Notes: a model not told the origin generated them from the sequence alone. Numbered from the stretch's first letter, positions 1 to 9,945 are shown. The stretch is 64,000 bases of DNA from Chryseomicrobium aureum (GCF_016909155.1 NZ_JAFBFG010000001.1:558001-622000), one strand, 5' to 3'. Translations and numbers: made by a program.

Positions 1-598
1 TTACTTTAGGTCCAGTGATAAACATTTGGCTTGTTTTATCTGTCATAAACACAAAGTCAGTGATTGCAGGCGAATAGACAGCCCCACCCGCACATGGGCC
101 TAAGATGACAGAAATTTGAGGAATAACACCTGAATAGATCGCATTGCGATAGAAAATCTGACCATATCCATCAAGTGAAACTACGCCTTCTTGAATACGA
201 GCCCCGCCAGAATCATTGAGTCCGATGAATGGCGCTCCATTTTTCGCTGCAAGATCCATTACGTTTGCAATTTTAAGTGCATGCATCTCTCCAAGCGCAC
301 CGCCAAATACGGTAAAGTCTTGTGAGAACAAATAGACTGGTTTGCCAGCGACTTTACCATACCCTGTGACAACTCCATCTCCAGGTCCTTCAAGCTTGTC
401 CATGCCGAAGTCGGTTGTTCGGTGTTTGATGAAAGGATTTAACTCTACAAATGTACCTTCATCGACTAATAAATCGATTCGCTCGCGCGCAGTTAATTTG
501 CCTTTTTCGTGTTGTTTTTCGATGCGCTCATCGCCACCGCCAAGTTCAATCGTGCGTTTTCGGTCATACAATTCATTGATTTTATCGTACATATCCAT
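1..598 (-). CDS. mmdA: Propionyl-CoA/methylmalonyl-CoA carboxyltransferase beta subunit (partial, 3' end off window)
   Basis: About 199 N-terminal residues are present; the gene runs off the left edge. The translation shows the carboxyltransferase (crotonase-fold) features of the PccB/MmdA family: a GKLTARERI stretch near residue 34, [11 protein letters not shown] near 90, and the acyl-CoA-binding region [12 protein letters not shown] around 145. By family it transfers carboxyl from biotin to propionyl-CoA, giving (S)-methylmalonyl-CoA in the cytoplasm. Its ATG (598-596) overlaps the stop codon of the epimerase gene by one base (TAATG), so the two are translationally coupled. The biotin carboxylase and carrier partners are not adjacent; accC/accB at 28-30 kb, or genes outside, could serve. 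Confidence 0.9.
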   Translation of the reverse strand, partial: MDMYDKINELYDRKRTIELGGGDERIEKQHEKGKLTARERIDLLVDEGTFVELNPFIKHRTTDFGMDKLEGPGDGVVTGYGKVAGKPVYLFSQDFTVFGGALGEMHALKIANVMDLAAKNGAPFIGLNDSGGARIQEGVVSLDGYGQIFYRNAIYSGVIPQISVILGPCAGGAVYSPAITDFVFMTDKTSQMFITGPKV

Positions 599-1011
599 TA
601 GTTTTTCGCCTCCGACTGTTTTTCGCAAAGTTCATAAAGTACACCGTGAGAAGATTTTGGATGGATAAATGCAACTAGTGCTCCACCTGCTCCCACTTTC
701 GGTTGTTCTTGAATGAGACGTACCCCGTTGTCTTTCAAGTCATTCAGTCTAGCTTGAATAGATTCTACTCCAAACGCAATATGGTGCATGCCTGGACCTT
801 TCTTTTCCAAAAAACCATGGATGGCACTGCTTTCAGATAATGGTTCGAGTAATTCCAATTTCAAGTTGCCCGCATCAAGGAAGGCCACTTTCACTTGCTC
901 ACTTTGAACTTCTTCGACTTTCAGCAGTGGAAGCCCTAATGTTTCTATATAGTATGGAAGCGCTTCATCAATTGAATGAACCGCAATTCCAATGTGATCG
1001 ACTTTTTTCAT
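598..1011 (-). CDS. mce: Methylmalonyl-CoA epimerase (VOC fold)
   Basis: A 137-residue glyoxalase/VOC-superfamily protein, starting [11 protein letters not shown]. Metal ligands expected of the family are visible: His near residue 6 (DHIGIAV), His in [10 protein letters not shown], and Glu in VLYELCE near the C-terminus. It interconverts (S)- and (R)-methylmalonyl-CoA between carboxylase and mutase. I chose the ATG at 1011 over the ATG at 1020 because an AGGGG motif directly abuts the upstream ATG but is about 9 bases from the internal one. It is in an operon with the carboxyltransferase gene and close to the mutase genes, which supports the assignment over other VOC enzymes. Confidence 0.9.
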   Translation of the reverse strand: MKKVDHIGIAVHSIDEALPYYIETLGLPLLKVEEVQSEQVKVAFLDAGNLKLELLEPLSESSAIHGFLEKKGPGMHHIAFGVESIQARLNDLKDNGVRLIQEQPKVGAGGALVAFIHPKSSHGVLYELCEKQSEAKN

Positions 1012-1063
1012 CCTCGTCATCCCCTTTCACACTTATCTTCTATTGTAGCGATTTCAAAAAAGG

Positions 1064-1092
1064 TTGGCTACCTCTTTTGTGTCTGATAAAAT
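1064..1092 (+). promoter_or_regulatory. Sigma-A-type promoter of prli42
   Basis: TTGGCT (1064-1069), a 17-base spacer and TAAAAT (1087-1092) lie 31 bases before the small gene's ATG. Inferred from sequence match only. Confidence 0.55.
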
Positions 1093-1123
1093 AAGGGTAG
1101 TCAACTAGAGGAGCGATGTTTGG

Positions 1124-1219
1124 ATGCGAAATGAAACCTTTCGAAAAGTTATTATTTACTTGATGATCATTACAATGTTATTATCGACGTTTGTTTTTGG
1201 GTTAAGTTTCTTACTTTAA
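1124..1219 (+). CDS. prli42: Prli42-like stressosome-associated miniprotein (31 aa)
   Basis: A 31-codon gene too short for usual gene calling. The protein has a short basic/polar N-terminus (MRNETFRK) followed by one hydrophobic helix (VIIYLMIITMLLSTFVFG). An AGAGGAG ribosome site lies 10 bases before the ATG, a sigma-A-like promoter upstream and a strong terminator downstream (1374-1413). Length, K/R-then-helix layout and the L-S-T/S...G-x-S/L ending match Prli42, the membrane miniprotein known in Listeria to tether the stressosome. The gene is divergent from mce. The stop codon TAA overlaps the first base of a repeat element. Confidence 0.75.
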   Translation: MRNETFRKVIIYLMIITMLLSTFVFGLSFLL

Positions 1220-1339
1220 GATGTGGAGAACGGCGATCTAGAAACTCCGAGGAAATCCGGCGTGCAGGTGAAGGCGTATTCCAGCCTTTGCGGGTGCGAC
1301 GGATTTCGGAGCGTGTTTCTGGCGTTTGCAACTCGATTT
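1219..1339 (+). repeat. Structured intergenic repeat, copy A4
   Basis: It starts AGATGTGGAG on the prli42 stop codon and ends GCAACTCGATTT. Between these borders, AGAAAC/GTTTCT, CTCCG/CGGAG and GAAATCCG/CGGATTTC arms form a long imperfect hairpin. Border sequences and the outer AACG.C/GGCGTT arms match copy A5 (16912-16973); borders alone match A2 and A3. It lies between a stop codon and that gene's terminator, so it should be transcribed as a 3' UTR. Confidence 0.75.
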
Positions 1340-1373
1340 CATCATTGGCAATAGCTATTGTTACTAAAAAATC

Positions 1374-1413
1374 AGTATCTCCTCTAAAAATTTAAAGAGG
1401 AGATACTTTTTTT
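1374..1413 (+). terminator. Rho-independent terminator of prli42
   Basis: AGTATCTCCTCT (1374-1385) pairs perfectly with AGAGGAGATACT (1396-1407) and is followed by a run of seven T. Confidence 0.9.
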
Positions 1414-1450
1414 GGTTATTGACGTTGATTCTTGGCATACACATTAGAAA

Positions 1451-1558
1451 TTAGTTTCCATAACTTGACTTCGGTAGATTAAAATTGATTTCGGTAGAAT
1501 AAATCGTGATTTGGGTAGAATAAATTTCACTTTCAGCCGATGAACGACCGCTCAGTTT
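1451..1558 (+). repeat. 21-bp phrase array P1 with anchor TTAGTTTCCATAA
   Basis: The anchor at 1451-1463 is followed by three degenerate units built on TCGGTAGAATAAAT; the GGTAGA core starts at 1473, 1493 and 1514. It closes with TTCAGCCGATGAACGACCGC then TCAGTTT. The same anchor, word and closing motif recur at P4 (46710-46839). The 411 bases from 1220 to 1630 otherwise hold repeat A4 and two terminators, and no gene. Confidence 0.7.
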
Positions 1559-1568
1559 CCTAAACTAG

Positions 1569-1612
1569 AAAAAGCGCTAAAGCCCCTCATAAATAGAGAC
1601 TTCAACGCTTTT
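1569..1612 (-). terminator. Terminator of brxB
   Basis: On the minus strand AAAAGCGTTGAAG pairs with CTTTAGCGCTTTT (G-U pairs included) across a 17-base loop, followed by T residues. It lies 18 bases past the brxB stop. Confidence 0.7.
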
Positions 1613-1630
1613 CAAATAGTCCTACTTAAC

Positions 1631-2071
1631 TTAATACTCTTCGCAGTGTTCTTCAAATAAACCTTGCAAGTTTGCAATCACACTCATCGGGTCGTGGCCT
1701 TCAATTTCATGACGGCCTACTTCCGCTACCATCTGTCCGTCTTTTACAAGTACGAAAGATGGAGAAGATGGCAAATGCTCGTCGCCAAACTTATCACGTG
1801 CGTAGAATGTTGCTTCTTTGTCTTGTCCTGCGAATACTGTCACTAAGTGATCTGGACGACGATCATAGTGTACTGCATGTGTTGCTGCTGGACGTGCAAT
1901 ACCGCCCGCACATCCACATACTGAATTCACCATGAAAAGAGTCGTACCCGGGCGTTCTAAAGCGCGGTCCACATCCTCAGGTGTACGTAATTGCTCATAG
2001 CCTGCTGCATCCATCTCGTTACGTGCTGTTGTAACGATTTCATTCATATATAGGTTAAAATCCATACTCAT
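1631..2071 (-). CDS. brxB: Bacilliredoxin BrxB (YqiW-type)
   Basis: A 146-residue protein of the BrxA/BrxB (YphP/YqiW) family. The characteristic C-G-C redox motif is at residues 52-54 ([10 protein letters not shown]), in a thioredoxin-like fold. Known family members remove bacillithiol from S-bacillithiolated protein cysteines in the cytoplasm. Synteny favours BrxB over BrxA: in Bacillus yqiW lies beside the bkd genes, as here. A good AAAGGAGTG site precedes the ATG at 2071. It is separated from meaB by about 48 bases on the same strand, so it may be co-transcribed with the mutase operon; its own terminator follows. Confidence 0.92.
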   Translation of the reverse strand: MSMDFNLYMNEIVTTARNEMDAAGYEQLRTPEDVDRALERPGTTLFMVNSVCGCAGGIARPAATHAVHYDRRPDHLVTVFAGQDKEATFYARDKFGDEHLPSSPSFVLVKDGQMVAEVGRHEIEGHDPMSVIANLQGLFEEHCEEY

Positions 2072-2119
2072 CGTGTAAACACTCCTTTATAGCTGTATTG
2101 TATCAGACTTTTGGTCACT

Positions 2120-3115
2120 TTAAGAAGTAAAAAGTTTAGCGAGTGCTTGTTCAATGGTAAGTTTGGAGTCTGCCACTTGCTTCTCAAGCTCTTTCATCTT
2201 CTGCTTCTTTGTCCCATCTGAAAAGAAACGACGTACAAGTTCATCCGTCACGGAGTTTTGAAACCATTCCCGTTGTTGCGACGCACGCCGCGCTGCAAAT
2301 CGTCCCGATTCATTCGTCATTTGTTGAAATTCTTGAATCATCGACCAGACATCCTCTAATCCCGTTCGCTTATACGAAGATACCGGTAGAGCTCTTGGTG
2401 TCCATCCTTCCGTCGCAGGTTGGATAAAATGCAAAATCTGTTTATACTCCGCAACGGTTTTTTTCGCAAATGCTTCGTTCGGTCCATCTGCTTTATGCAC
2501 AACAATGGCGTCTGCAAGCTCCATAATCCCTTTTTTCATCCCTTGCAACTCATCTCCTGCGCCGGTTAACGTCAAAAGCAAGAAAAAATCGGTCATACCA
2601 CGGACAGTCGTCTCGGATTGGCCGACCCCAACTGTTTCAATCAGCACAATATCAAACCCAGCAGCTTCGCATAGCAGCATGGTCTCTCGACTTTTCTTGT
2701 GAACACCGCCTAGCGTTCCTGAAGTAGGCGAAGGACGGACAAAAGCATTGGGCTCTTTGACGAGTTGCTCCATCCGCGTCTTATCACCTAAAATGCTTCC
2801 ACCAGAACGGGAAGAAGTAGGATCAATGGCTAGAACTGCCACACGGTGGCCTTCATCACAAAGCATTTTGCCAAACGTTTCAATGAACGTGCTTTTCCCT
2901 GCACCTGGCACACCGGTAATCCCAATTCGTAGAGATTGTCCAGATTTCGGGAGAACGGTTTGTAAGAGCGTCTGGGCTAGCTCATGGTCTTGATTGCGCT
3001 GGCTTTCAAGCAATGTGATTCCTTTTGCAAGGGCGATGCGGGAACCTGCTAAAATATCATCCGCAAGTTGCGCCACATCAATTGGTTTCTCGATTTTTTT
3101 TACAAACTTTTTCAT
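2120..3115 (-). CDS. meaB: Methylmalonyl-CoA mutase-associated GTPase MeaB
   Basis: A 331-residue G3E/ArgK-family P-loop GTPase. The Walker A motif GVPGAGKS is at residues 68-75, and [11 protein letters not shown] and the NKxD-like VHKAD follow. MeaB proteins chaperone methylmalonyl-CoA mutase: they gate adenosylcobalamin loading and protect the cofactor from inactivation. The ATG overlaps the mutase large-subunit stop by four bases (ATGA), which fixes the start and implies coupled translation and matched stoichiometry with its client. Length is normal for the family. Confidence 0.95.
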   Translation of the reverse strand: MKKFVKKIEKPIDVAQLADDILAGSRIALAKGITLLESQRNQDHELAQTLLQTVLPKSGQSLRIGITGVPGAGKSTFIETFGKMLCDEGHRVAVLAIDPTSSRSGGSILGDKTRMEQLVKEPNAFVRPSPTSGTLGGVHKKSRETMLLCEAAGFDIVLIETVGVGQSETTVRGMTDFFLLLTLTGAGDELQGMKKGIMELADAIVVHKADGPNEAFAKKTVAEYKQILHFIQPATEGWTPRALPVSSYKRTGLEDVWSMIQEFQQMTNESGRFAARRASQQREWFQNSVTDELVRRFFSDGTKKQKMKELEKQVADSKLTIEQALAKLFTS

Positions 3116-5199
3116 GAAGAAACTCCGGTTTCTTCGTAGCCAAGTTGACGGTAAATTTCTTCAATCACTTTCTGAGCAGCGACGGGGATAACTGTTCCCG
3201 GTCCAAAAATAGCGGATGCTCCGTTTTCGAGTAAGAATGCGTAATCTTGACTTGGAATAACGCCGCCGACGACGAGTAAAATGTCTTCACGGCCAAGCTT
3301 TTTCAATTCTTCTTTTAATTCCGGTACAAGCGTTAAGTGCCCTGCAGCGAGTGAACTAACACCGATCACGTGTACATCATTTTCAACTGCTTGTAGCGCT
3401 GTTTCTTCAGGTGTCTGGAACAGTGGCCCCATATCAACGTCGAACCCGAGATCTGCAAACGCTGTCGCGATTACTTTCGCGCCACGGTCATGTCCATCTT
3501 GTCCCATCTTAGCAATCATAATTCGCGGGCGTCGACCTTCATTTTCTAAGAAATCTTCTGCCATTTGTTTCACGTCATCTACTTCTTGTGCTTCTGAATA
3601 ATTGGAGCTGTACACGCCACTGATGGAACGAATAATTGCTTTGTGACGACCGGACACTTCTTCAATTGCGTCGGAAATCTCTCCAAGAGTCGCCCGGTGA
3701 CGCGCAGCTTCCACAGCATATGCTAACAGGTTGCCTTCTCCCGACTTCGCAACGTCTGTTAAAGCAACTAGTGCTTGCTGGACAGCTTTTTCATCGCGAG
3801 TCTGACGAACATGTGCAAGACGCTCAATTTGAGATTTTCGTACAGCTGTATTGTCAATTGCTAAAATATCGATTGGGTCTTCTTTATCTAATCTACGATA
3901 GTTGACACCGACAATTTTTTCCTGTTTCGAATCAATCTGAGCTTGGCGAATTGCAGCAGCTTCTTCAATCTTCATTTTAGGAAGACCTGTTTCAATTGCT
4001 TTAGCCATTCCACCTAGACCCTCAATCTCTTCGATATGCGCCCATGCTTTTTTGATTAATTCATCTGTAAGGGACTCTACATAGTAAGAACCGCCCCAAG
4101 GATCAATGATAGACGTCATCTTTGCTTCTTCTTGTAAGAACAGTTGCGTATTGCGTGCAATGCGCGCAGAGAAGTCTGTAGGGAGTGCAATCGCTTCATC
4201 CAGCGCATTCGTGTGAAGAGATTGCGTATGCCCCATTGCTGCGGCATTCGCTTCAAGAAGTGTGCGCGTCACGTTATTGAATGGATCTTGCTCTGTTAAA
4301 CTCCAACCCGACGTTTGCGAGTGCGTGCGTAGTGCCAATGATTTTTCGTTTTTCGGGTTAAACTGTGCAAGTAACTCCGCCCAGATGTGACGAGCAGCGC
4401 GCATCTTGGCTACTTCCATGTAGTAGTTCATGCCAACTGCCCAGAAGAACGATAAGCGGGGTGCAAAGCGGTCAATGTCCATACCTGCCGCTAGACCTGT
4501 TCGCACATATTCCAGTCCATCTGCGAGTGTATAGGCAAGCTCGATGTCCGCAGTCGCCCCTGCTTCTTGCATGTGATAACCGGAAATTGAAATCGAATTG
4601 AATTTTGGCATGTGCTGAGATGTGAATGCGAAAATATCCGCAATGATTTTCATCGACATTTCAGGTGGATAGATGTACGTATTACGAACCATGTACTCTT
4701 TCAAAATGTCATTTTGAATCGTTCCTGTTAGCTGCTCAGGAGTAACGCCTTGTTCCTCCGCGGTCACAATGAAAAATGCAAGAATTGGAAGAACTGCTCC
4801 GTTCATCGTCATCGAAACAGACATTTGATCTAATGGAATTCCATCAAATAAGATTTTCATGTCTTCCACTGAGTCAATGGCAACCCCGGCTTTTCCTACG
4901 TCTCCTTTTACACGTGCATGATCCGAGTCATATCCGCGGTGCGTCGCAAGGTCAAATGCTACAGAAAGTCCTTTTTGCCCCATCGCCAAATTACGACGAT
5001 AAAACGCATTACTTTCTTCAGCTGTTGAGAATCCTGCGTATTGACGAACCGTCCATGGTTTTGTAACGTACATCGTTGGATACGGTCCACGGGTAAATGG
5101 CACCATTCCAGGGAAATCATTCACATGCTTCACTGCTTGTAGGTCCGCTTCTGTGTAGACAGGCTTGATAGAGATTCCTTCGTTTGTTTTGATTGTCAT
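3112..5199 (-). CDS. mutB: Methylmalonyl-CoA mutase large (alpha, catalytic) subunit
   Basis: A 695-residue adenosylcobalamin-dependent mutase that isomerises (R)-methylmalonyl-CoA to succinyl-CoA. The N-terminal TIM barrel carries substrate-pocket signatures of true methylmalonyl-CoA mutases ([40 protein letters not shown]). The C-terminal B12 domain has the DxHxxG motif (DGHDRG, lower-ligand His about residue 570). These signatures argue against isobutyryl- or ethylmalonyl-CoA mutase. The start MTIKTNEG is favoured by an AGGGGG site and by a 4-base ATGA overlap with the small-subunit stop; an open frame extends 34 codons further upstream into the small-subunit gene. Confidence 0.96.
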   Translation of the reverse strand: MTIKTNEGISIKPVYTEADLQAVKHVNDFPGMVPFTRGPYPTMYVTKPWTVRQYAGFSTAEESNAFYRRNLAMGQKGLSVAFDLATHRGYDSDHARVKGDVGKAGVAIDSVEDMKILFDGIPLDQMSVSMTMNGAVLPILAFFIVTAEEQGVTPEQLTGTIQNDILKEYMVRNTYIYPPEMSMKIIADIFAFTSQHMPKFNSISISGYHMQEAGATADIELAYTLADGLEYVRTGLAAGMDIDRFAPRLSFFWAVGMNYYMEVAKMRAARHIWAELLAQFNPKNEKSLALRTHSQTSGWSLTEQDPFNNVTRTLLEANAAAMGHTQSLHTNALDEAIALPTDFSARIARNTQLFLQEEAKMTSIIDPWGGSYYVESLTDELIKKAWAHIEEIEGLGGMAKAIETGLPKMKIEEAAAIRQAQIDSKQEKIVGVNYRRLDKEDPIDILAIDNTAVRKSQIERLAHVRQTRDEKAVQQALVALTDVAKSGEGNLLAYAVEAARHRATLGEISDAIEEVSGRHKAIIRSISGVYSSNYSEAQEVDDVKQMAEDFLENEGRRPRIMIAKMGQDGHDRGAKVIATAFADLGFDVDMGPLFQTPEETALQAVENDVHVIGVSSLAAGHLTLVPELKEELKKLGREDILLVVGGVIPSQDYAFLLENGASAIFGPGTVIPVAAQKVIEEIYRQLGYEETGVSS

Positions 5200-6527
5200 T
5201 TGACTTCCCCCTGACCTTTGAAGACTGCAACAAGTTCTGACCCTTTTTCTAGAAGTGACTGTCCAGCATAAATCGCTCCTTGCACTCCGTATTCTCTCCA
5301 TGCCGCAAGCTTTGGATGATTGCCTGCAACGTTCAGTGTTCCCTCAAAAGAGTGTCCACTCTCTACAAAGGCTTCACTATCTTCATCTGTTCCTGCAACT
5401 ACTGCATATACGTATGCATCATGTACCTGATGGAACGTTTCTACATCGATGACTTGTGCATCCCAGCCATAGACGGAAAGCACACCTTTGATATAATCTA
5501 CACGCGCTTTGGATGCTTTATACTCTCCGGCTTGAATGATAACAACTTTATCACTGTAGGAGTGTAACTCATTTCTTAGTTTCTCAAATGGTTCTGCAAG
5601 ACGCTTATAGCCATGATCAGACACACTAGTACCTGCGACATCTACAGGGTTTGCGTACGATGTTGTTCCAATCAATGCTTGTTTGCGTTTCGCAAGACGC
5701 TCAAGCTGGAAAGTAAACGATGCTTGTGCACGATCTGCAAACCACTGTGCGCGTTCTTCAACAGAAAGCTCAACAGTTTGTAAAAATAGTGTCCAGGCTT
5801 CATTGGCCAATTGATCTGTCAAACTCTCAACTGCGTATGCTCCTGCTGAAGGGTCTTGGACAGCCGTTACAAAACTTTCATGACGAATGACTTCGACAAC
5901 ATTTTCTGCGAGGCGCTCGCTTGTAGCTGTAGCTCCTGTCAATTCGTCATATGGATAAACTGCGACCGCATTAGCGCCTCCGATGACTGCAGAAAATGCG
6001 CTGTTTGCACTACGAAGCAAATTAACAGGTGGGTCGAAAAGTGAATACGAGCGGAGTGATGTTTCCGCATATATATGTAAAGTAGTTGGTTCTACTTTTC
6101 GCGCCAGACAAAATGCATGCCAAACAAGACGTGCCGCTCGTAACTTAGCAATTTCCATAAAGAAATGTGTATCTACTGCGAATCCGACTTGTGACGGCAA
6201 CTGATGATGCGTCTCTGTATAATCATGAGCAGCAGTTAAAAACGCCACTAATTCGGTAACAGCGTCAGCGCCTTCTCGGTGTACAGGACGTGTGTCAACT
6301 TCTATAGAATCTAGCGGTTTAGTAAAAGTCGCTACCTGACTATTCCAGATTGTATGCAAAGTAGAAGCTTGTTCTCTCAACTTGTCTGTCCGCTCAAAAT
6401 AAAGAGGCTCTATAGAAATACCTTCTGCTGTTTGCGTTGTCAGTACCCGCCAGTCTTTCCCTTTTAATGAATCCGTCACTAGCTGCTTCCAGTCGTTAGC
6501 AGTTGGTTGTTCCCTGTTGTCTACCAT
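5196..6527 (-). CDS. mutA: Methylmalonyl-CoA mutase small (beta) subunit, compact
   Basis: A 443-residue protein homologous to the non-catalytic mutase subunit. The N-terminal segment has the KGKDW...[12 protein letters not shown] pattern, and the middle has the barrel motifs [14 protein letters not shown] and [12 protein letters not shown]. The C-terminal B12-like domain lacks the DxHxxG motif, as expected for this subunit. It is much shorter than the roughly 600-640 residues of classical small subunits: the part of the barrel between the N-terminal segment and the [13 protein letters not shown] region is largely absent. The ATG at 6527 has GGGGAGG 8 bases upstream; an ATG at 6563 has no such site. 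First gene of the mut operon. Confidence 0.88.
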   Translation of the reverse strand: MVDNREQPTANDWKQLVTDSLKGKDWRVLTTQTAEGISIEPLYFERTDKLREQASTLHTIWNSQVATFTKPLDSIEVDTRPVHREGADAVTELVAFLTAAHDYTETHHQLPSQVGFAVDTHFFMEIAKLRAARLVWHAFCLARKVEPTTLHIYAETSLRSYSLFDPPVNLLRSANSAFSAVIGGANAVAVYPYDELTGATATSERLAENVVEVIRHESFVTAVQDPSAGAYAVESLTDQLANEAWTLFLQTVELSVEERAQWFADRAQASFTFQLERLAKRKQALIGTTSYANPVDVAGTSVSDHGYKRLAEPFEKLRNELHSYSDKVVIIQAGEYKASKARVDYIKGVLSVYGWDAQVIDVETFHQVHDAYVYAVVAGTDEDSEAFVESGHSFEGTLNVAGNHPKLAAWREYGVQGAIYAGQSLLEKGSELVAVFKGQGEVK

Positions 6528-6568
6528 TATCCGTTCCTCCCCGTGAATCCGTTTCCATTCCACTTTCT

Positions 6569-6597
6569 AGTGTACTAGATTTTTTCGAGATAAACAA
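6569..6597 (-). promoter_or_regulatory. Candidate promoter of the mutAB-meaB operon
   Basis: On the minus strand, TTGTTT (6597-6592), 17 bases, TACACT (6574-6569). The -35 box lies in the T-tract of the upstream bkdB terminator, a tight packing of two operons. Sequence match only. Confidence 0.4.
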
Positions 6598-6624
6598 AAA
6601 GTCGTCCAAAAAATTGGACGACTT
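6590..6624 (-). terminator. Terminator of the bkd operon
   Basis: AAGTCGTCCAA pairs with TTGGACGACTT (6599-6624); on the minus strand a TTTTTG tract follows. It lies 8 bases past bkdB. Confidence 0.9.
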
Positions 6625-6631
6625 CGACATC

Positions 6632-7942
6632 TTAATAAACAGATGTGTTTTCTTTAGTCATGTTTTCTAAAATCTCTTTTACTCGCGCTAAGAAGCGTCC
6701 GCAAACGAGACCGTCAAGCACACGGTGATCTAGTGACAGACATAAATTGACCATGTCACGCGCAGCAATCATACCGCCGTCCATAATCACTGGACGCTTT
6801 ACGATGGATTCCACTTGAAGAATTGCAGCTTGTGGGTAGTTGATGATTCCCATAGACTGAACAGAACCAAATGAACCGGTATTGTTCACTGTAAATGTTC
6901 CACCTTGCATATCGTCTGATTTCAATTTACCTGCACGGACTTTGCCTGCAAGTTCATTGATTTCACGTGCGATGCCTTTGATTGTTTTTTCATCCGCATG
7001 TTTGATAACAGGAACGTAAAGAGCATCTTCCGTAGCGACTGCGATGGAGATATTGATGTCTTTTTTCTGGATGATTTTGTCCCCAGCCCACATCGAGTTC
7101 ATCATTGGGAATTCTTTCAATGCTTGTGCAACAGCTTTTACGAAGAACGCAAAATACGTGACATTGAAGCCTTCTTTTTGTTTGAACTCAGTTTTGATCG
7201 AGTCACGGTACTGAACAAGGTTCGTCACGTCGACTTCAATCATCGTCCAAGCATGTGGCGCCTCATGTTTACTGCGTAACATGTTTGCTGCAATCGCTTT
7301 ACGGATACCCGTAACTGGAATTTCAACATCACCAGGTAATGTTGGGATGTCTTGTTTCGGTGCAGCAGCCGTCGTTTGCGCAGCAGGAGTAGACTTTGGT
7401 GCTTCTTCTACTGGTGCAGCAACTGGCGCTTCTTTTGCTTGTGGTAGTTCACCTGAATCAATGATTTTTTGAAGGTCTTTACGCGTGATGCGGCCTTCTT
7501 TCCCAGATCCTTCGACCAAACTTAAGTCGATGCCATGTTCGCCTGCCATTTTTAACACAGCAGGTGAGAAGCGACCAGCACCCGCTGGACGTTCTGCTTT
7601 TGCAGGGGCTGCTTTAGATTGCTCTTGTTGTGGTGCAGATTTAGATTCCTCTTTCGGTTGTTCGCTTGTTTTTTCAGCTGGCGCTTCTTCGGTCCCGCCA
7701 CCTTCTGTTTCAATCGTACATACGACTTCACCAACAGCCAAAGTATCTCCTTCAGCAGCAATTAATTCTTTGATAACACCCGTGAACGAAGATGGGATTT
7801 CAGCAGTTACTTTATCTGTATTCACTTCAGCTAGTGGATCGTACTTGTTTACGTGATCTCCAGGAGAGACGAGCCACTTTTCAATCGTACCTTCTGTAAC
7901 ACTCTCGCCAAGCTGAGGCATTTTAATTTGTTCAAGTGCCAT
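6632..7942 (-). CDS. bkdB: Branched-chain alpha-keto acid dehydrogenase E2 (dihydrolipoyl acyltransferase)
   Basis: A 436-residue E2 core enzyme. Residues 1-80 form the lipoyl domain, with the lipoylated lysine at K44 (NTDKVTAE). An Ala/Pro/Glu-rich linker follows (about 85-120), then the peripheral subunit-binding domain (about 123-160), a second linker, and the catalytic domain ending in DHRVLDG (catalytic His406, Asp410). It transfers branched acyl groups from lipoate to CoA. It is the last gene of the bkd operon, 16 bases after bkdAB, with an AAGGAGG site. Lipoylation probably depends on LipM, encoded at 34.9 kb. Confidence 0.96.
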   Translation of the reverse strand: MALEQIKMPQLGESVTEGTIEKWLVSPGDHVNKYDPLAEVNTDKVTAEIPSSFTGVIKELIAAEGDTLAVGEVVCTIETEGGGTEEAPAEKTSEQPKEESKSAPQQEQSKAAPAKAERPAGAGRFSPAVLKMAGEHGIDLSLVEGSGKEGRITRKDLQKIIDSGELPQAKEAPVAAPVEEAPKSTPAAQTTAAAPKQDIPTLPGDVEIPVTGIRKAIAANMLRSKHEAPHAWTMIEVDVTNLVQYRDSIKTEFKQKEGFNVTYFAFFVKAVAQALKEFPMMNSMWAGDKIIQKKDINISIAVATEDALYVPVIKHADEKTIKGIAREINELAGKVRAGKLKSDDMQGGTFTVNNTGSFGSVQSMGIINYPQAAILQVESIVKRPVIMDGGMIAARDMVNLCLSLDHRVLDGLVCGRFLARVKEILENMTKENTSVY

Positions 7943-7957
7943 GTAAAGACCTCCTTG

Positions 7958-8941
7958 TTAGAATTCTGCAAGCTCACGCATTGCTTTTTCAACTTTATCT
8001 GGATTGATCATGAAGAACTTCTCCATCGTTGGTGCATATGGCATTGCTGGAACATCTGGTCCTGCAAGGCGCTGAACAGGAGCATCAAGATCAAATAAGC
8101 AGTTTTCAGCGATGATTGCTGCGACCTCTGACATGATACTTCCTTCCTTGTTATCTTCTGTTACAAGTAGTACTTTACCCGTTTTCGATGCCGCTTCGAT
8201 GATCCCCTCTTTATCCAGTGGATAGACTGTACGAAGGTCGACTACGTGTGCAGAGATGCCGTCTTTTTCTAGGCGCTCTGCTGCTTGTAGTGCAAAGTGA
8301 ACCGCTAATCCGTAAGTGATGACCGTAATGTCTTCTCCTTCACGCTTCACATCCACTTTTCCGATTTCGATTGTATAGTCTTCTGTCGGAACTTCACCTT
8401 TGATCAAACGATACGCACGTTTGTGCTCAAAGAATAGCACTGGATCCTCGTCGCGAATCGCAGCTTTTAACAAGCCTTTTGCATCGTAAGGTGTAGAAGG
8501 AATGACAATTTTAAGTCCTGGTTGGTTTGCAAAGACCGCTTCAACAGATTGTGAATGATACAGTGCACCGTGAATGCCTCCACCAAAAGGAGCACGAATA
8601 ACCATTGGACATGTCCAGTCATTGTTTGAACGGTAGCGAATACGCGCTGCTTCTGAGATAATTTGGTTCACAGCTGGCATGATGAAATCTGCAAACTGCA
8701 TCTCTGCGATTGGACGTAGTCCGTACATCGCCGCACCAATTCCGACACCTGCGATTGCTGATTCAGCAAGTGGTGTATCAAGAACGCGGTATTCTCCGAA
8801 TTGATCATATAAACCATTTGTAGCTTTGAATACGCCACCTTTACGGCCAACATCTTCTCCAAGAACGAATACGCGCTCATCGCGTTCCATTTCTTCTTTC
8901 ATTGCAAGTGTGATGGCATCGATATAAGACATAATCGGCAT
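7958..8941 (-). CDS. bkdAB: Branched-chain alpha-keto acid dehydrogenase E1 beta subunit
   Basis: A 327-residue transketolase-like subunit of the thiamine-diphosphate E1 component. Visible landmarks are LGEDVGRKGGVFKAT near residue 26, an LAESAIAGVGIGAA block, FADFIMPAVNQI, and the C-terminal VTEDN region. With BkdAA it decarboxylates the keto acids of valine, isoleucine and leucine. The ATG overlaps the bkdAA stop by one base (TAATG), consistent with a 1:1 heterotetramer made by coupled translation. Confidence 0.95.
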   Translation of the reverse strand: MPIMSYIDAITLAMKEEMERDERVFVLGEDVGRKGGVFKATNGLYDQFGEYRVLDTPLAESAIAGVGIGAAMYGLRPIAEMQFADFIMPAVNQIISEAARIRYRSNNDWTCPMVIRAPFGGGIHGALYHSQSVEAVFANQPGLKIVIPSTPYDAKGLLKAAIRDEDPVLFFEHKRAYRLIKGEVPTEDYTIEIGKVDVKREGEDITVITYGLAVHFALQAAERLEKDGISAHVVDLRTVYPLDKEGIIEAASKTGKVLLVTEDNKEGSIMSEVAAIIAENCLFDLDAPVQRLAGPDVPAMPYAPTMEKFFMINPDKVEKAMRELAEF

Positions 8942-9945
8942 TAGTTGTCGCCTCCTTGCTCAGCATATACATGTTTCAGTGCATCTTCTGGAGCCGCATA
9001 CGCTGCGTTTTCAGCGTAATCTGTAGCTTCATTGACTTCCTTCATGATGCGGTCGTTTAATTCTTTTTCAGACTCATCTGTTAAGACGCCGTTTTCTTTT
9101 AAGTACGCTGCAAATGAAAGGATAGGATCAAGTTTTTTACCTTCTGCAATCTCTTCAGCAGATTTGTACTGGCGATCATCGTCATCGGATGAGTGCGCCG
9201 TTAAACGGAATGTCACAGCTTCGATTAGAGAAGGACCTTCCCCATTACGTGCACGTTCTACTGCTTCTTTTGTAACACGGTAGACTTCGATTGGGTCTTT
9301 CCCGTCTACTTCAAAACCAGGCATTCCATAAGCGATTGCACGATCCGCAATATTTTTACTAGCGACTTGGCGATCAAAAGGTACCGAAATCGCGTATTTA
9401 TTGTTTTCTACCATTGTGATACATGGCAATTTATGAACGCCCGCAAAGTTCAATCCTTCGTGGAAATCGCCTTGGTTTGAAGAACCTTCTCCAAGTGTTA
9501 CGAAAGAAACAAAATCTTTCTTTTCAATTTTTGCTGCAAGTGCGACACCTACTGCATGCGGTAACTGTGTCGTTACAGGAGAAGAACCTGTTAGGATTCG
9601 GTTTTTCTTCTGTCCAAAGTGACCCGGCATTTGGCGACCGCCAGAGTTTGGATCTTCCGCTTTCGCGAAAGCCGAAAGCATTAAATCACGTGCTGTCATA
9701 CCAAAATGCAAGACAACACCCATATCGCGATAATACGGTGCAATGTAATCTTTATCAGTATCTAGTGCATAGGCTGCTCCTACTTGAGCGGCTTCTTGTC
9801 CTTGACATGAAATAACAAATGGAATTTTACCTGCACGGTTGAGTAACCACATACGCTCATCAATACGGCGTGCCAGTAGCATTGTTTCGTACATTTTCAA
9901 CACATCGTCGTTTGTTAGACCGACTTCTTCATGACGTGTAGACAT
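8941..9945 (-). CDS. bkdAA: Branched-chain alpha-keto acid dehydrogenase E1 alpha subunit
   Basis: A 334-residue E1 alpha subunit. The thiamine-diphosphate binding motif begins GEGSSNQGDFHEGLNFAG (about residues 153-170) and ends at ENNKYAIS. The phosphorylation-loop-like region TAHSSDDD is also present. It catalyses decarboxylation of branched-chain 2-oxo acids. The AAGGGGG site is 7-8 bases before the ATG. It sits between lpdV and bkdAB in the operon, the normal Bacillus order. Confidence 0.95.
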   Translation of the reverse strand: MSTRHEEVGLTNDDVLKMYETMLLARRIDERMWLLNRAGKIPFVISCQGQEAAQVGAAYALDTDKDYIAPYYRDMGVVLHFGMTARDLMLSAFAKAEDPNSGGRQMPGHFGQKKNRILTGSSPVTTQLPHAVGVALAAKIEKKDFVSFVTLGEGSSNQGDFHEGLNFAGVHKLPCITMVENNKYAISVPFDRQVASKNIADRAIAYGMPGFEVDGKDPIEVYRVTKEAVERARNGEGPSLIEAVTFRLTAHSSDDDDRQYKSAEEIAEGKKLDPILSFAAYLKENGVLTDESEKELNDRIMKEVNEATDYAENAAYAAPEDALKHVYAEQGGDN

